This document shows, piece by piece, positions 26,818 through 34,999 of a DNA stretch of 64,000 nucleotides. How positions within the stretch are numbered: the stretch's first letter is position 1; each line of letters begins with the position of its first letter. A program made the translations under genes and the position numbers. The stretch is taken from contig NZ_CP070982.1 of assembly GCF_018417595.1 (NCBI RefSeq), positions 5,879,001-5,943,000 of the forward strand, in the 5' to 3' direction. This stretch comes from Pseudomonas entomophila (GTDB lineage: Bacteria > Pseudomonadota > Gammaproteobacteria > Pseudomonadales > Pseudomonadaceae). The notes beneath the pieces were generated by a model. That model saw only the letters and a program-made list of their open reading frames with translations, searched no databases and was not told the origin of the DNA.

Positions 26818-28344
26818 CTATCTCCAAGCCTTGCGCAAGCGCATCAGCGCAGCCGCAATCCCGGCTTCCGGCACCGCCGCAAAACCCAGCACCAACCCCG
26901 CCCGCTTATCCACAGGCACCTCGCTGTCTTCCAGCCAGTACCCGCTCAAAGGATTGACCTCCACCCCCACCGCTTCGGCCCGGCGCACCAGTTCCTGCTC
27001 CCGCGAGAAGTTATCCACATCCACCTTCACATGGAGCCCCGCCGCCACCTCCGGCATCGGCCCCAACCCCGGTACATCCATCGGCCAGCCGGCCTTGAGC
27101 ACATTGCGCCGCGCCAGCGCGGCCCGCCGCATGCGCCGGATATGCCGCTGGAAATGCCCCTGGGCCATGAACTGCGCCATGACGCACTGGGTGCCCACCT
27201 CGGAATGGCGCACCGCCAGCGCCCTCGCCTGGCTGAAGGCCTGCGCCAGCCCACGAGGCAGCACCAAGTAGCCCAGCCGCAACGCGGGGAAGGCGATCTT
27301 GCCGAAGGTGCCGACGTAGAGCACACGCCCCGCCCGGTCCAACGCGGCCAGCGGCGCCAGGGGCGCACCGCTGTAACGGTACTCGCCGTCGTAATCGTCC
27401 TCGATGATCCAGCCCTCCCGGCGCTCGGCCCAGGCCAGCAGTGCCAGGCGCCGGGCCAGGCTCATAGTGACCCCGGTGGGGTACTGGTGGGCCGGTGTCA
27501 CGTAGGCCAGCCGGCACTCGGGCAGCTCGCCCAGCCTCGCGCAATCCATGCCCTCTTCATCCACCGGCACGCCATGGAGCTTCGCCCCGGCCATCGCGAA
27601 GGCATGCCCGGCGGCACGGTATCCCGGGTTTTCCACAGCCACGCCATCGCCAGGCCGCAACAGCAACTGTGCACAAAGGTTAATTGCTTCCTGCGAACCA
27701 CTGGTGATCACAATTTGCTCAGCCGTGCAGGACAGGCCCCGAGAGCGGCGCAGGTAGGTGGCGATCAGCTCACGCAGCTGCGGTTCCCCTGCCGGATCGC
27801 CATAACCCAGCAACGCCGGGTCGGGGTTTCGCCAGAAACCCGCATGCAGCTTGGCCCACACCTCGAACGGGAAGAGATCGAACGCAGGCACTCCCACACG
27901 AAACGCCTTCGGAGCCCCTCCTCTGGGTAGCGGCAGTTGATGATTTTTCAGGCGTCCAAAAGGCTCGTCGGTGTCAGCGAAACTGGATAAATCCTCAGTA
28001 TCAGAAGCACGAAATGTGGATAAGTCTGTTGATAAACCCCGGGATAACCCTGTGGATAGTTGTGTGGATAGTTTCGGTAGCTGGCTCACATAAGTGCCAT
28101 CCCCTATCCGGCTCTCGATGAATCCTTCGGCGTACAACTGGTCATAGGCCCGCACCACGCTGTTGCGCGACAGCGCCAGCACCGCTGCCAGGTCCCGTGT
28201 CGCCGGCAGCCGCGTGCCGCTGCCCAGGCGCCCATCCAGTATGCGCACGCGCAGCGCCTGGTAAAGCTGTTGGCTGAGCCCCCGGCGACGGTCGAGCACG
28301 ATGCCGGCCGGGTCGAAAGGCAAGGCGTGGGAACGTTCGCTCAT
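26818..28344 (-). CDS. MocR-family regulator (GntR HTH plus aminotransferase-like domain)
   Basis: A 508-residue PLP-dependent regulator. Residues about 10-80 are a GntR winged helix (LSQQLYQALRVRILDGRLGS, RNSVVRAYDQLYAEGFIESR). The linker holds an odd Leu-Ser-Thr repeat (LSTQLSTGLSRGLSTDLST). Residues about 140-505 are a fold-type-I aminotransferase domain with IIEDDYDGEYRY and the PLP-Lys region YVGTFGKIAFPALRLGYLVL. It is divergent from a PaiB-like gene and two GNATs, with direct GGACC repeats in the 90-bp gap, so it probably controls that cluster. Its linker-coding DNA contains a 12-bp-period array of DnaA-box-like 9-mers. Confidence 0.93.
   Translation of the reverse strand: MSERSHALPFDPAGIVLDRRRGLSQQLYQALRVRILDGRLGSGTRLPATRDLAAVLALSRNSVVRAYDQLYAEGFIESRIGDGTYVSQLPKLSTQLSTGLSRGLSTDLSTFRASDTEDLSSFADTDEPFGRLKNHQLPLPRGGAPKAFRVGVPAFDLFPFEVWAKLHAGFWRNPDPALLGYGDPAGEPQLRELIATYLRRSRGLSCTAEQIVITSGSQEAINLCAQLLLRPGDGVAVENPGYRAAGHAFAMAGAKLHGVPVDEEGMDCARLGELPECRLAYVTPAHQYPTGVTMSLARRLALLAWAERREGWIIEDDYDGEYRYSGAPLAPLAALDRAGRVLYVGTFGKIAFPALRLGYLVLPRGLAQAFSQARALAVRHSEVGTQCVMAQFMAQGHFQRHIRRMRRAALARRNVLKAGWPMDVPGLGPMPEVAAGLHVKVDVDNFSREQELVRRAEAVGVEVNPLSGYWLEDSEVPVDKRAGLVLGFAAVPEAGIAAALMRLRKAWR
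28015..28071 (-). repeat. Tandem array of five DnaA-box-like 9-mers, 12-bp period
   Basis: On the minus strand, CTATCCACA, CTATCCACA, TTATCCCGG, TTATCAACA and TTATCCACA begin exactly 12 bp apart, at plus-strand starts 28063, 28051, 28039, 28027 and 28015. The last is a perfect DnaA box and three others differ by one base. A sixth, TTATCCAGT, lies at 27982-27990. In frame each codes Leu-Ser-Thr or a variant within the MocR linker. Confidence 0.8.
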
Positions 28345-28350
28345 GGTATT

Positions 28351-28394
28351 GGACCTATGAAAACAGAGGTTAATGGCTCTTACACAGGACCAAT
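28351..28394. promoter_or_regulatory. Candidate MocR operator: direct repeats GGACC
   Basis: GGACCTAT (28351-28358) and GGACCAAT (28387-28394) are direct repeats 36 bp apart between the MocR start and the divergent PaiB-like gene. MocR/PdxR regulators bind direct repeats with TGGACC-like cores at such spacing, so this is a likely shared operator. Confidence 0.55.
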
Positions 28395-28434
28395 AGCCTG
28401 CCTAGGATGGGGCCACTGCACAAGGAACTCCGGC

Positions 28435-29064
28435 ATGTACAACAACAAGCCCCATCAGGAACACGACCTCGCCCGCCTGCACCGGCACATGCTGGAAACA
28501 CGCCTGGCATTGCTGGTCAGCCATGGCGAACAGGGCCTGCTGGCTACCCACCTGCCGGTGCTGGTCGACACCGCTGATGGTGAGTTCGGCACAGTTTATG
28601 GACACCTGGCCCGCGCCAACCCGCAATGGCGGGACCTGGAACAGGGGGGTGAAGCGCTGCTGGTGTTTCCCGGTGCCGATGCCTACGTCAGCCCAGGCTA
28701 TTACCCCAGCAAGGCGGACAACCCCAAGGTGGTACCGACCTGGAACTACCTGTCCGTGCACGCCTACGGCCCGATCGAAGTTATCCACAATGCGCAGCCG
28801 CTGCTGGACATCGTCAGCCGCCTGACCGATCGCCATGAGCAGGGTCGCAGTGCCCCCTGGAAAGTGGCCGACGCCCCCAGCGACTACCTGGAAAGCATGC
28901 TCCGCGCCATCGTCGGTATCCGCATGCCCATCGCCCGCCTGCAAGGCGCGCGCAAGCTGAGCCAGAACCGTTCGGCGCAAGACATAGCCGGCGTGCGCGA
29001 AAGCCTGGGCGCCAGCACCGACACGCTGGACAACCAACTCGCCGCGCACATGCGCGATCTCTGA
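28435..29064 (+). CDS. FMN-binding negative transcriptional regulator family (PaiB-like)
   Basis: A 209-residue FMN-binding split-barrel protein. The start ATG 28435 follows AAGGAAC. Family blocks: MYNNKPHQEHD opening, THLPVLVD, VFPGADAYVSPGYYPSKADN, VPTWNYLSVHAYG and the C-terminal LQGARKLSQNRSAQD. Despite the family name, enzymatic flavin use is as likely as DNA binding. It is 12 bp ahead of the first GNAT gene in a presumed operon controlled by the divergent MocR regulator. Confidence 0.9.
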   Translation: MYNNKPHQEHDLARLHRHMLETRLALLVSHGEQGLLATHLPVLVDTADGEFGTVYGHLARANPQWRDLEQGGEALLVFPGADAYVSPGYYPSKADNPKVVPTWNYLSVHAYGPIEVIHNAQPLLDIVSRLTDRHEQGRSAPWKVADAPSDYLESMLRAIVGIRMPIARLQGARKLSQNRSAQDIAGVRESLGASTDTLDNQLAAHMRDL

Positions 29065-29076
29065 AGGAAAAGACCG

Positions 29077-29523
29077 ATGACCACCGTTACCCTGCGCCCG
29101 GTGGGCGCCAACGATCAATCAGCCTGGCTGCCACTGTGGAACGCCTATCTGAAGTTCTACGAAACCGAATTGGCCGACGCGATCAGCACAAACACCTGGC
29201 AGCGCCTGCTCGACCCCGACGAGCCCACCCATTCGGCACTGGCCTGGGTCGATGGCAAGGCGGTGGGCATGGTCAACTTCATCTACCATCGCTCCAACTG
29301 GAGCATCGAGAACTCCTGCTACCTGCAGGACCTCTACGTGGACAGCGAAGTCCGTGGCCTGGGCATCGGTCGCCAGCTGATCGAGCATGTGTACGCCACG
29401 GCCAAGGCCGCAGGCTGCATCAAGGTGCACTGGCTGACCCACGAAACCAACGCCACCGCCATCGGCCTGTACGAGCAGGTCGCCGAGCGGCCGGGCTTCA
29501 TCCAATTCCGCAAGCCACTGTAG
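29077..29523 (+). CDS. GNAT-family N-acetyltransferase
   Basis: A 148-residue GNAT enzyme transferring acetyl from acetyl-CoA to an amine. Motif A is LQDLYVDSEVRGLGIGRQLI (acetyl-CoA pyrophosphate loop RGLGIG). The C-terminal GCIKVHWLTHETNATAIGLY closes the fold. It follows the PaiB-like gene by 12 bp and is 7 bp from a second GNAT. The substrate is unknown; PaiA/PaiB neighbours in other bacteria include polyamine acetyltransferases, which is only suggestive here. Confidence 0.88.
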   Translation: MTTVTLRPVGANDQSAWLPLWNAYLKFYETELADAISTNTWQRLLDPDEPTHSALAWVDGKAVGMVNFIYHRSNWSIENSCYLQDLYVDSEVRGLGIGRQLIEHVYATAKAAGCIKVHWLTHETNATAIGLYEQVAERPGFIQFRKPL

Positions 29524-29530
29524 GCCGACC

Positions 29531-30202
29531 ATGACCGACGCATTGAACTGGAAACCTGCTGGCACGCCCAAGGCCGAGCCCATCGAAGGCCGCTTCATCC
29601 GCTTGGAAAAGCTCGACCCGGCCCGCCATGGCGATGATCTGTGGGACGTGTTGCAGGGGCCGGGGTCGGACCCGGTGCTGTGGGACTATTTGCCTTATGG
29701 ACCCTTCCAGGAACGCGCCGGCTTCGACCGCTGGCTGGAGGGTAACGCCGCCAGTCGCGACCCGCTGTTCTACAGCGTCATCGACCGGGCCACCGGTCAG
29801 GTCCAGGGCATCCTCAGCTACATGTCGATCGTCCCGGAGCAGGGGCGCTTCGAGATTGGCCATATCGCCTTCAGCGCCGCCATGCAGCGCACCCCGAAAG
29901 GCACCGAGGCGGTATACCTGCTGGGCAAGCTCGGCTTCGAGCTGGGCAACCGTCGGCTGGAGTGGAAGTGCAACAATGCCAATGCGCGGTCCAAGCGGGC
30001 AGCGGAGCGTTTTGGCTTTGTCTTCGAGGGGGTGTTCCGCAACCACATGGTGGTGAAGGATCGCAATCGGGATACCGCCTGGTATTCGATCACCGATACA
30101 GAATGGCCGGCGGTGGCGACGGGGTTCGAGCGCTGGTTGAGCGTGGAGAACCAGCGGCCCGAAGGCCAGGTGCGAACCTTGGAGACATGCCGTCAGGGCT
30201 GA
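29531..30202 (+). CDS. GNAT-family N-acetyltransferase (RimJ/RimL-like)
   Basis: A 223-residue acetyltransferase of the Acetyltransf-3 type, with IEGRFIRLEKLDPARHGDDL, the central RFEIGHIAFSAAMQRTPKGT and LEWKCNNANARSKRAAERFG blocks that are typical of this group (the latter ends in the acetyl-CoA contact region). Last gene of the presumed paiB-like/GNAT/GNAT cluster; a perfect palindrome follows 17 bp later. Substrate unknown. Confidence 0.88.
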   Translation: MTDALNWKPAGTPKAEPIEGRFIRLEKLDPARHGDDLWDVLQGPGSDPVLWDYLPYGPFQERAGFDRWLEGNAASRDPLFYSVIDRATGQVQGILSYMSIVPEQGRFEIGHIAFSAAMQRTPKGTEAVYLLGKLGFELGNRRLEWKCNNANARSKRAAERFGFVFEGVFRNHMVVKDRNRDTAWYSITDTEWPAVATGFERWLSVENQRPEGQVRTLETCRQG

Positions 30203-30219
30203 GTTTTGCTCGAACTTCA

Positions 30220-30255
30220 CCGGCCTCTTCGCGGGTAAACCCGCGAAGAGGCCGG
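30220..30255. repeat. Perfect 16-bp-arm palindrome (REP type)
   Basis: CCGGCCTCTTCGCGGG and CCCGCGAAGAGGCCGG are separated by TAAA. It lies between the converging GNAT and pyruvate carboxylase genes and likely forms the 3' structure of the GNAT transcript. Confidence 0.85.
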
Positions 30256-30267
30256 AAAACTCAGCAC

Positions 30268-30292
30268 AAAAAAAGGGGAGCATTCGCTCCCC
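30268..30292 (-). terminator. Intrinsic terminator of the pyruvate carboxylase operon
   Basis: Stem GGGGAGC / GCTCCCC with a 4-base loop followed on the minus strand by TTTTTTT. Confidence 0.9.
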
Positions 30293-30324
30293 AGAGGTTA
30301 ACCGCTTGCAGATGAAGGCTTCTG

Positions 30325-32133
30325 TCAGCCTTCGATCTCGATCAGGATTTCGCCCGGGGTCACCCGGTCGCCCTTGGCCACATGGATGGCCACGACCTTG
30401 CCGGCAATCGCCGCCTGGACTTCGGTTTCCATCTTCATCGCCTCGGTGATCAGCACCGCCTGCCCGGCCTTGACCACATCGCCTTCCTTGACCAGCACAT
30501 CGACGATGTTGCCCGGCATGCTGGTGCTGACGTGGCCCGGCTCGCTGGCCTGCTTGCGCTTGCTGCCGCCACCGCCGACGAAGTCGTTGAGCGGCTCGAA
30601 CACCACTTCTTCCGGCATGCCGTCGATGGACAGGTAGAAGTGGCGCTTGCCCTCGGCCTTGACGCCCACCCCGGTGATGTCGACGCGGTAGGTCTCGCCG
30701 TGCACGTCGATGACGAACTCGGTCGGCACACCCTCACCGCCCACCGACCCAACCGCGCCGGCTTCCGGAATCGGCAGCAGGGCTTCGGGCTTGAGGGTGC
30801 CGGCTTCGCGCTCCTCGAGGAACTTGCGGCCAATGTCCGGGAACATGGCGAAGGTCAGCACGTCTTCCTCGGATTGCGCGAGGTTGCCGATATCGGCGCG
30901 CAGCTTGGCCATCTCTGGCTTGAGCAGGTCGGCCGGGCGTACGTCGATCACTTCCTCGCTACCAATGGCCTGGCGGCGCAGCTGCTCGTTGACCACGCCT
31001 GGAGCCTTGCCGTAACCACCCTGGAGGTACAGCTTCACCTCGTTGGTGATGGTCTTGTAGCGCTCGCCGGCCAGCACGTTGAAGAACGCCTGGGTACCGA
31101 CGATCTGCGAGGTCGGGGTGACCAGCGGCGGGAAGCCGAGGTCTTCGCGCACCCGCGGGATCTCCGCCAGCACTTCATTCATGCGGCTGAGCGCACCCTG
31201 TTCCTTGAGCTGGTTGGCCAGGTTGGAAATCATCCCGCCCGGCACCTGATTGACCTGCACGCGGGTGTCCACGGCGGTGAATTCGCTCTCGAACTGGTGG
31301 TACTTCTTGCGCACGGCGTAGAAGTACAAGCCGATTTCCTGCAGCAGCTCCAGATCCAGGCCGGTGTCGAACTCGCTGCCCTTGAGCGCGGCAACCATCG
31401 ACTCGGTGCCCGGATGGCTGGTGCCCCAGGCGAAGCTGGAGATCGCGGTGTCGATATGGTCGGCGCCGTTTTCCACCGCCTTGAGCTGGCACATGGCGGC
31501 CAGGCCGGCGGTGTCGTGGGAATGGATGAATACCGGCAGTGACTGCTCGGCCTTCAGCGCCTTGACCAGCTCGCCGGTGGCGAATGGCGTGAGCAGGCCG
31601 GCCATGTCCTTGATCGCCACCGAGTCGCAGCCCATGGCTTCCATCTGCTTGGCCTGCTGCACGAAGGCCTCGATGGTGTGCACCGGACTGGTGGTGTAGG
31701 CGATGGTGCCCTGGGCGTGTTTGCCGGCAGCCTTCACCGCCTCGATGGCCACGCGCAGGTTACGCACGTCGTTCATGGCGTCGAAGATGCGGAACACGTC
31801 GATGCCGTTGACTGCGGCCTTGGCGACGAAGGCCTTGACCACGTCATCGCTGTAGTGGCGGTAACCAAGCAGGTTCTGGCCACGCAGGAGCATCTGCAAG
31901 CGCGTGTTGGGCAATGCGGCGCGCAGCTTGCGCAGGCGCTCCCACGGGTCTTCTTTCAGGAAGCGCACACAGGCGTCGAAGGTGGCGCCACCCCAGACTT
32001 CCAGCGACCAGTAGCCAACCTTGTCGAGCTTGTCGCAGATGGGCAGCATGTCTTCGGTGCGCATGCGGGTGGCCAGCAGGGACTGGTGGGCGTCGCGCAG
32101 GATCGTGTCGGTGACAAAGATTTTCTTGGACAT
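30325..32133 (-). CDS. pycB: Pyruvate carboxylase subunit B (carboxyltransferase plus biotin carrier)
   Basis: This subunit moves the carboxyl group from biotin to pyruvate to form oxaloacetate, an anaplerotic step. The start ATG 32133 has GAGGA upstream (602 residues). The DRE-TIM-like carboxyltransferase domain opens with VTDTILRDAHQSLLATRM (residues about 5-270), followed by the conserved carboxylase domain and a C-terminal biotinyl domain with the biotin Lys in ITEAMKMETEV near residue 568. It resembles oxaloacetate decarboxylase alpha in sequence, hence the common name oadA, but no membrane decarboxylase subunits accompany it. It lies 11 bp after the biotin carboxylase subunit. Confidence 0.94.
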   Translation of the reverse strand: MSKKIFVTDTILRDAHQSLLATRMRTEDMLPICDKLDKVGYWSLEVWGGATFDACVRFLKEDPWERLRKLRAALPNTRLQMLLRGQNLLGYRHYSDDVVKAFVAKAAVNGIDVFRIFDAMNDVRNLRVAIEAVKAAGKHAQGTIAYTTSPVHTIEAFVQQAKQMEAMGCDSVAIKDMAGLLTPFATGELVKALKAEQSLPVFIHSHDTAGLAAMCQLKAVENGADHIDTAISSFAWGTSHPGTESMVAALKGSEFDTGLDLELLQEIGLYFYAVRKKYHQFESEFTAVDTRVQVNQVPGGMISNLANQLKEQGALSRMNEVLAEIPRVREDLGFPPLVTPTSQIVGTQAFFNVLAGERYKTITNEVKLYLQGGYGKAPGVVNEQLRRQAIGSEEVIDVRPADLLKPEMAKLRADIGNLAQSEEDVLTFAMFPDIGRKFLEEREAGTLKPEALLPIPEAGAVGSVGGEGVPTEFVIDVHGETYRVDITGVGVKAEGKRHFYLSIDGMPEEVVFEPLNDFVGGGGSKRKQASEPGHVSTSMPGNIVDVLVKEGDVVKAGQAVLITEAMKMETEVQAAIAGKVVAIHVAKGDRVTPGEILIEIEG

Positions 32134-32144
32134 TGTTCGGTTCC

Positions 32145-33560
32145 TCACAGGCCTGCGTGCGCGGCGATGGCGGCGGCGATGGCCAGGGCCAGCTCTTCGG
32201 GTTTGCGCTTGATCGAGTAGTTGGTCAGTTCAGGGTGGCTTTCGACGAAGCTGGTGTTGAACTGGCCGCTGCGGAATTCCGGGTTGCGCAGGATTTCCTG
32301 GTAGTACGCGGCGGTGGTCTTCACCCCTTGCACACGCATGTCGTCCAGGGCCCGCAGGCCGCGGTCCATGGCTTCTTCCCAGGTCAGCGCCCAGACCACC
32401 AGTTTCAGGCACATGGAGTCGTAGAACGGCGGGATGGTGTAGCCGGTGTAGATCGCCGTGTCGGTGCGCACACCTGGGCCGCCGGGCGCGTAGTAGCGGG
32501 TGATCTTGCCGAAGCTGGGCAGGAAGTTGTTCTTCGGGTCTTCGGCGTTGATACGGAACTGCAGCGCGTAGCCGCGGTGCTGGATGTCTTCCTGCTTGAT
32601 CGACAGCGGCAGGCCGGAGGCGATGCGAATCTGCTCGCGGACGATGTCGATGCCGGTGATTTCCTCGGTGATGGTGTGCTCCACCTGCACCCGGGTGTTC
32701 ATCTCCATGAAGTACACCTCGCCATCGGCGAGCAGGAACTCCACGGTACCGGCGTTCTCGTAGTTCACCGCCTTGGCCGCGCGTACCGCCAGGTCGCCGA
32801 TGTAGGCGCGCTGTTCAGGAGTCAGCTGCGGGCTCGGGGCGATCTCGATGAGCTTCTGGTTGCGGCGCTGGATCGAACAGTCGCGCTCGAACAAGTGCAC
32901 CACGTTGCCAAAGCTGTCACCAAGGATCTGCGCCTCGATGTGCTTGGGGTTGACGATGCACTTTTCCAGGAACACTTCCGCCGAACCGAAGGCCTTGGTG
33001 GCCTCGGAGATCACTCGGGGGAAGTTCTGTTCCAGCTCTTCACGGCTGTTGCAGCGGCGGATACCGCGGCCACCACCACCGGAAGTGGCCTTGAGCATCA
33101 CCGGGTAACCAATGCGGTCGCCTTCCTGCAACGCTTCGTGGATATCGGCGACGTTGCCTTCGGTGCCGGGGGTAACCGGCACGCCAGCCGCGATCATGGT
33201 GCGGCGCGCCTCGGTCTTGTCGCCCATGCGGCGAATGACGTCGGCGGCCGGGCCGATGAACTTGATCCCGCGCTCGGCGCAGATTTCGGCAAGTTCGGCG
33301 TTTTCCGACAGGAAACCGTAACCCGGATGCAGGGCATCGCAGCCGGTCTCGACAGCAAGGTTCACCAGCTTGCGCGGGTTCAGGTAGCCGGCGAGGGGCT
33401 CGGCACCGATGCTGTAGGCCTCGTCGGCGCGCTTGACGTGCAGGGCGTGACGATCGGCGTCGGCATAGATCGCCACGGAGCGAATGCCCATTTCGGCGCA
33501 GGCACGCACGATCCGAACTGCGATTTCACCCCGGTTGGCGATCAGGATTTTTGTTATCAC
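32145..33560 (-). CDS. pycA: Pyruvate carboxylase subunit A (biotin carboxylase)
   Basis: An ATP-grasp enzyme of 471 residues that carboxylates biotin using ATP and bicarbonate. Motifs: N-terminal ITKILIANRGEIAVRIVRAC, the ATP loop KATSGGGGRGIRRCNSREEL near residue 160, and the catalytic EMNTRVQVEHTITEEITGID near 285. It is AccC-like but paired with pycB, which assigns it to pyruvate carboxylase. First gene of the two-gene operon, divergent from a LysR regulator. Confidence 0.95.
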   Translation of the reverse strand: MITKILIANRGEIAVRIVRACAEMGIRSVAIYADADRHALHVKRADEAYSIGAEPLAGYLNPRKLVNLAVETGCDALHPGYGFLSENAELAEICAERGIKFIGPAADVIRRMGDKTEARRTMIAAGVPVTPGTEGNVADIHEALQEGDRIGYPVMLKATSGGGGRGIRRCNSREELEQNFPRVISEATKAFGSAEVFLEKCIVNPKHIEAQILGDSFGNVVHLFERDCSIQRRNQKLIEIAPSPQLTPEQRAYIGDLAVRAAKAVNYENAGTVEFLLADGEVYFMEMNTRVQVEHTITEEITGIDIVREQIRIASGLPLSIKQEDIQHRGYALQFRINAEDPKNNFLPSFGKITRYYAPGGPGVRTDTAIYTGYTIPPFYDSMCLKLVVWALTWEEAMDRGLRALDDMRVQGVKTTAAYYQEILRNPEFRSGQFNTSFVESHPELTNYSIKRKPEELALAIAAAIAAHAGL

Positions 33561-33749
33561 TGGAGTCTTCCCAAAGCCGTAGGAACAGACGATCCGGTTC
33601 TACCGGTCGGCGCGTGACCAGACGTCGCTGGCCAGTCGCATATTCACCCTAGCGCTGAAGGTCGATAAACAAAAATCAATATTTGTTAGAGGCAGTATTA
33701 GCAAAAGCTTATAGTCAGGTAACAAGGTTTTGCCGGAGCTCAGAACAAA

Positions 33750-34712
33750 ATGCGTAAGTCCTTGATGCGTATGACTTTACGTCAGCTTCAGGTATTCAAC
33801 GAGGTGTGCGATTTGCGCTCCTACAGCCGGGCCGCCGAGGAGATGTCACTGACGCAACCCGCCGTTAGTCTACAGATCCGTCAGCTCGAGGAGCTGGTCG
33901 GTCAGCCACTGTTCGAATATGTCGGCAAGAAGCTCTACCTGACCGAGGCAGCCGAGGCGCTGCAGCGCGCCAGCCGGGATATTTTCGGGCGCCTGGAGAA
34001 CCTCGACATGCAGCTGTCGGACATGCAGGGCTCACTGCAGGGGCAACTGAAACTGGCGATCGAGTCCAGCGCCAAGTACTTCGTGCCACACCTGTTCGCC
34101 GCCTTCAAGCAACACCACCCGGAGGTCAACCTCACCCTGACGGTGGTCAACCGGGCCCAAGCGATCCGGCGCCTGTCGGACAACCGCGACGACCTGACCA
34201 TCATGTCCATGGTGCCCCAGGACATGGGCCTGGAGTTCCTGCCGTTCCTCAACAACCCGATCATCGCCGTGGCGCCACCGGAGCATCCGTTGTGCAAGCT
34301 CGAACAGCTGCGCCTGCAAGACCTCGAGCCTCATACCCTGCTGGTCCGTGAGCAGGGCTCGGGCACGCGCAAGGCCTGCGAGGAGTTCTTCAAGGACAAG
34401 CGCGTGCACTTCACCCAGACCCTCGAAGTGGCCTCCAACGATGCCCAGCGCGAGTGCGTGGTGGCCGGCCTGGGCATCGCCCTGCTGACCCGCCATGCGG
34501 TGAACCTGGAGCTGGCCACCGGCGTGCTCAAGGAACTACCGGTGGAGGAGCTACCGCTGTACCGCAGCTGGTGCCTGGTGCAATCGAAAACCAAGCGGCA
34601 GTCACCGGTGGCGTTGGCGTTCCAGGCATTCATCCGCAGCGAACGAGTGAAGATCAGCGGGCTTGTGCAGCGTTTCTCGGGGAAGTTGCCGCCGATACCT
34701 GCCACACCGTGA
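33750..34712 (+). CDS. LysR-family regulator divergent from pycAB
   Basis: A 320-residue regulator with the winged helix at residues 8-67 (MTLRQLQVFNEVCDLRSYSR, LTQPAVSLQIRQLEELVG) and an effector domain resembling CbbR-type LysR proteins (LLVREQGSGTRKACEEFFKD). It is transcribed away from pycA with a 189-bp gap rich in A/T, so control of pyruvate carboxylase is likely. Its last 59 bp overlap the convergent small gene on the other strand. Confidence 0.92.
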   Translation: MRKSLMRMTLRQLQVFNEVCDLRSYSRAAEEMSLTQPAVSLQIRQLEELVGQPLFEYVGKKLYLTEAAEALQRASRDIFGRLENLDMQLSDMQGSLQGQLKLAIESSAKYFVPHLFAAFKQHHPEVNLTLTVVNRAQAIRRLSDNRDDLTIMSMVPQDMGLEFLPFLNNPIIAVAPPEHPLCKLEQLRLQDLEPHTLLVREQGSGTRKACEEFFKDKRVHFTQTLEVASNDAQRECVVAGLGIALLTRHAVNLELATGVLKELPVEELPLYRSWCLVQSKTKRQSPVALAFQAFIRSERVKISGLVQRFSGKLPPIPATP

Positions 34713-34872
34713 TGTCCTGCAGGTCGGGGTAGTCGGCCAGTTCGCGCAGCAGCTGGCGCTGGTCGCAGTAGCTTTCGATAGCGCGGCGGAACTCCATGCG
34801 GCGCTGGTCCTTTTCCTGCTGCTTGCGAGCTTTGGCGTTGGGTTGGTACACACCGTCGTGATCGCGTGCCAT
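34654..34872 (-). CDS. Small PA3496-like protein
   Basis: A 72-residue charged protein: basic, helical N-terminal half (RKQQEKDQRRMEFRRAIESY) followed by a short hydrophobic C-terminal part. It resembles the conserved pseudomonad PA3496 family of unknown function, by recollection of the N-terminal pattern. It overlaps the LysR gene tail by 59 bp in a convergent arrangement. Not membrane-spanning. Moderate confidence that it is expressed. Confidence 0.65.
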   Translation of the reverse strand: MARDHDGVYQPNAKARKQQEKDQRRMEFRRAIESYCDQRQLLRELADYPDLQDITVWQVSAATSPRNAAQAR

Positions 34873-34999
34873 TGCCTGTCTCCCAGATAGGATGCGGGGA
34901 GTTCCAGACTGGCCTCAGGGGTTTACGGTTTGGCGGTGGAATGGTGACAGAATCGTGAATTTTCGCTGCCTATGAGGCTCTCTTCGCGGGCAACCGATA

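Noticed and set aside
28015..28071. The DnaA-box array as the replication origin itself
   Set aside because: It is inside a coding gene, lacks an AT-rich unwinding region, and the pseudomonad oriC lies by rpmH/dnaA, which are not in this window.
30325..33560. Oxaloacetate decarboxylase sodium pump
   Set aside because: No membrane beta or gamma subunits nearby; pairing of a biotin carboxylase with this subunit indicates two-subunit pyruvate carboxylase.
32133..33617. A 494-codon plus-strand open frame opposite pycA
   Set aside because: Shadow of the biotin carboxylase gene, no recognisable domain.
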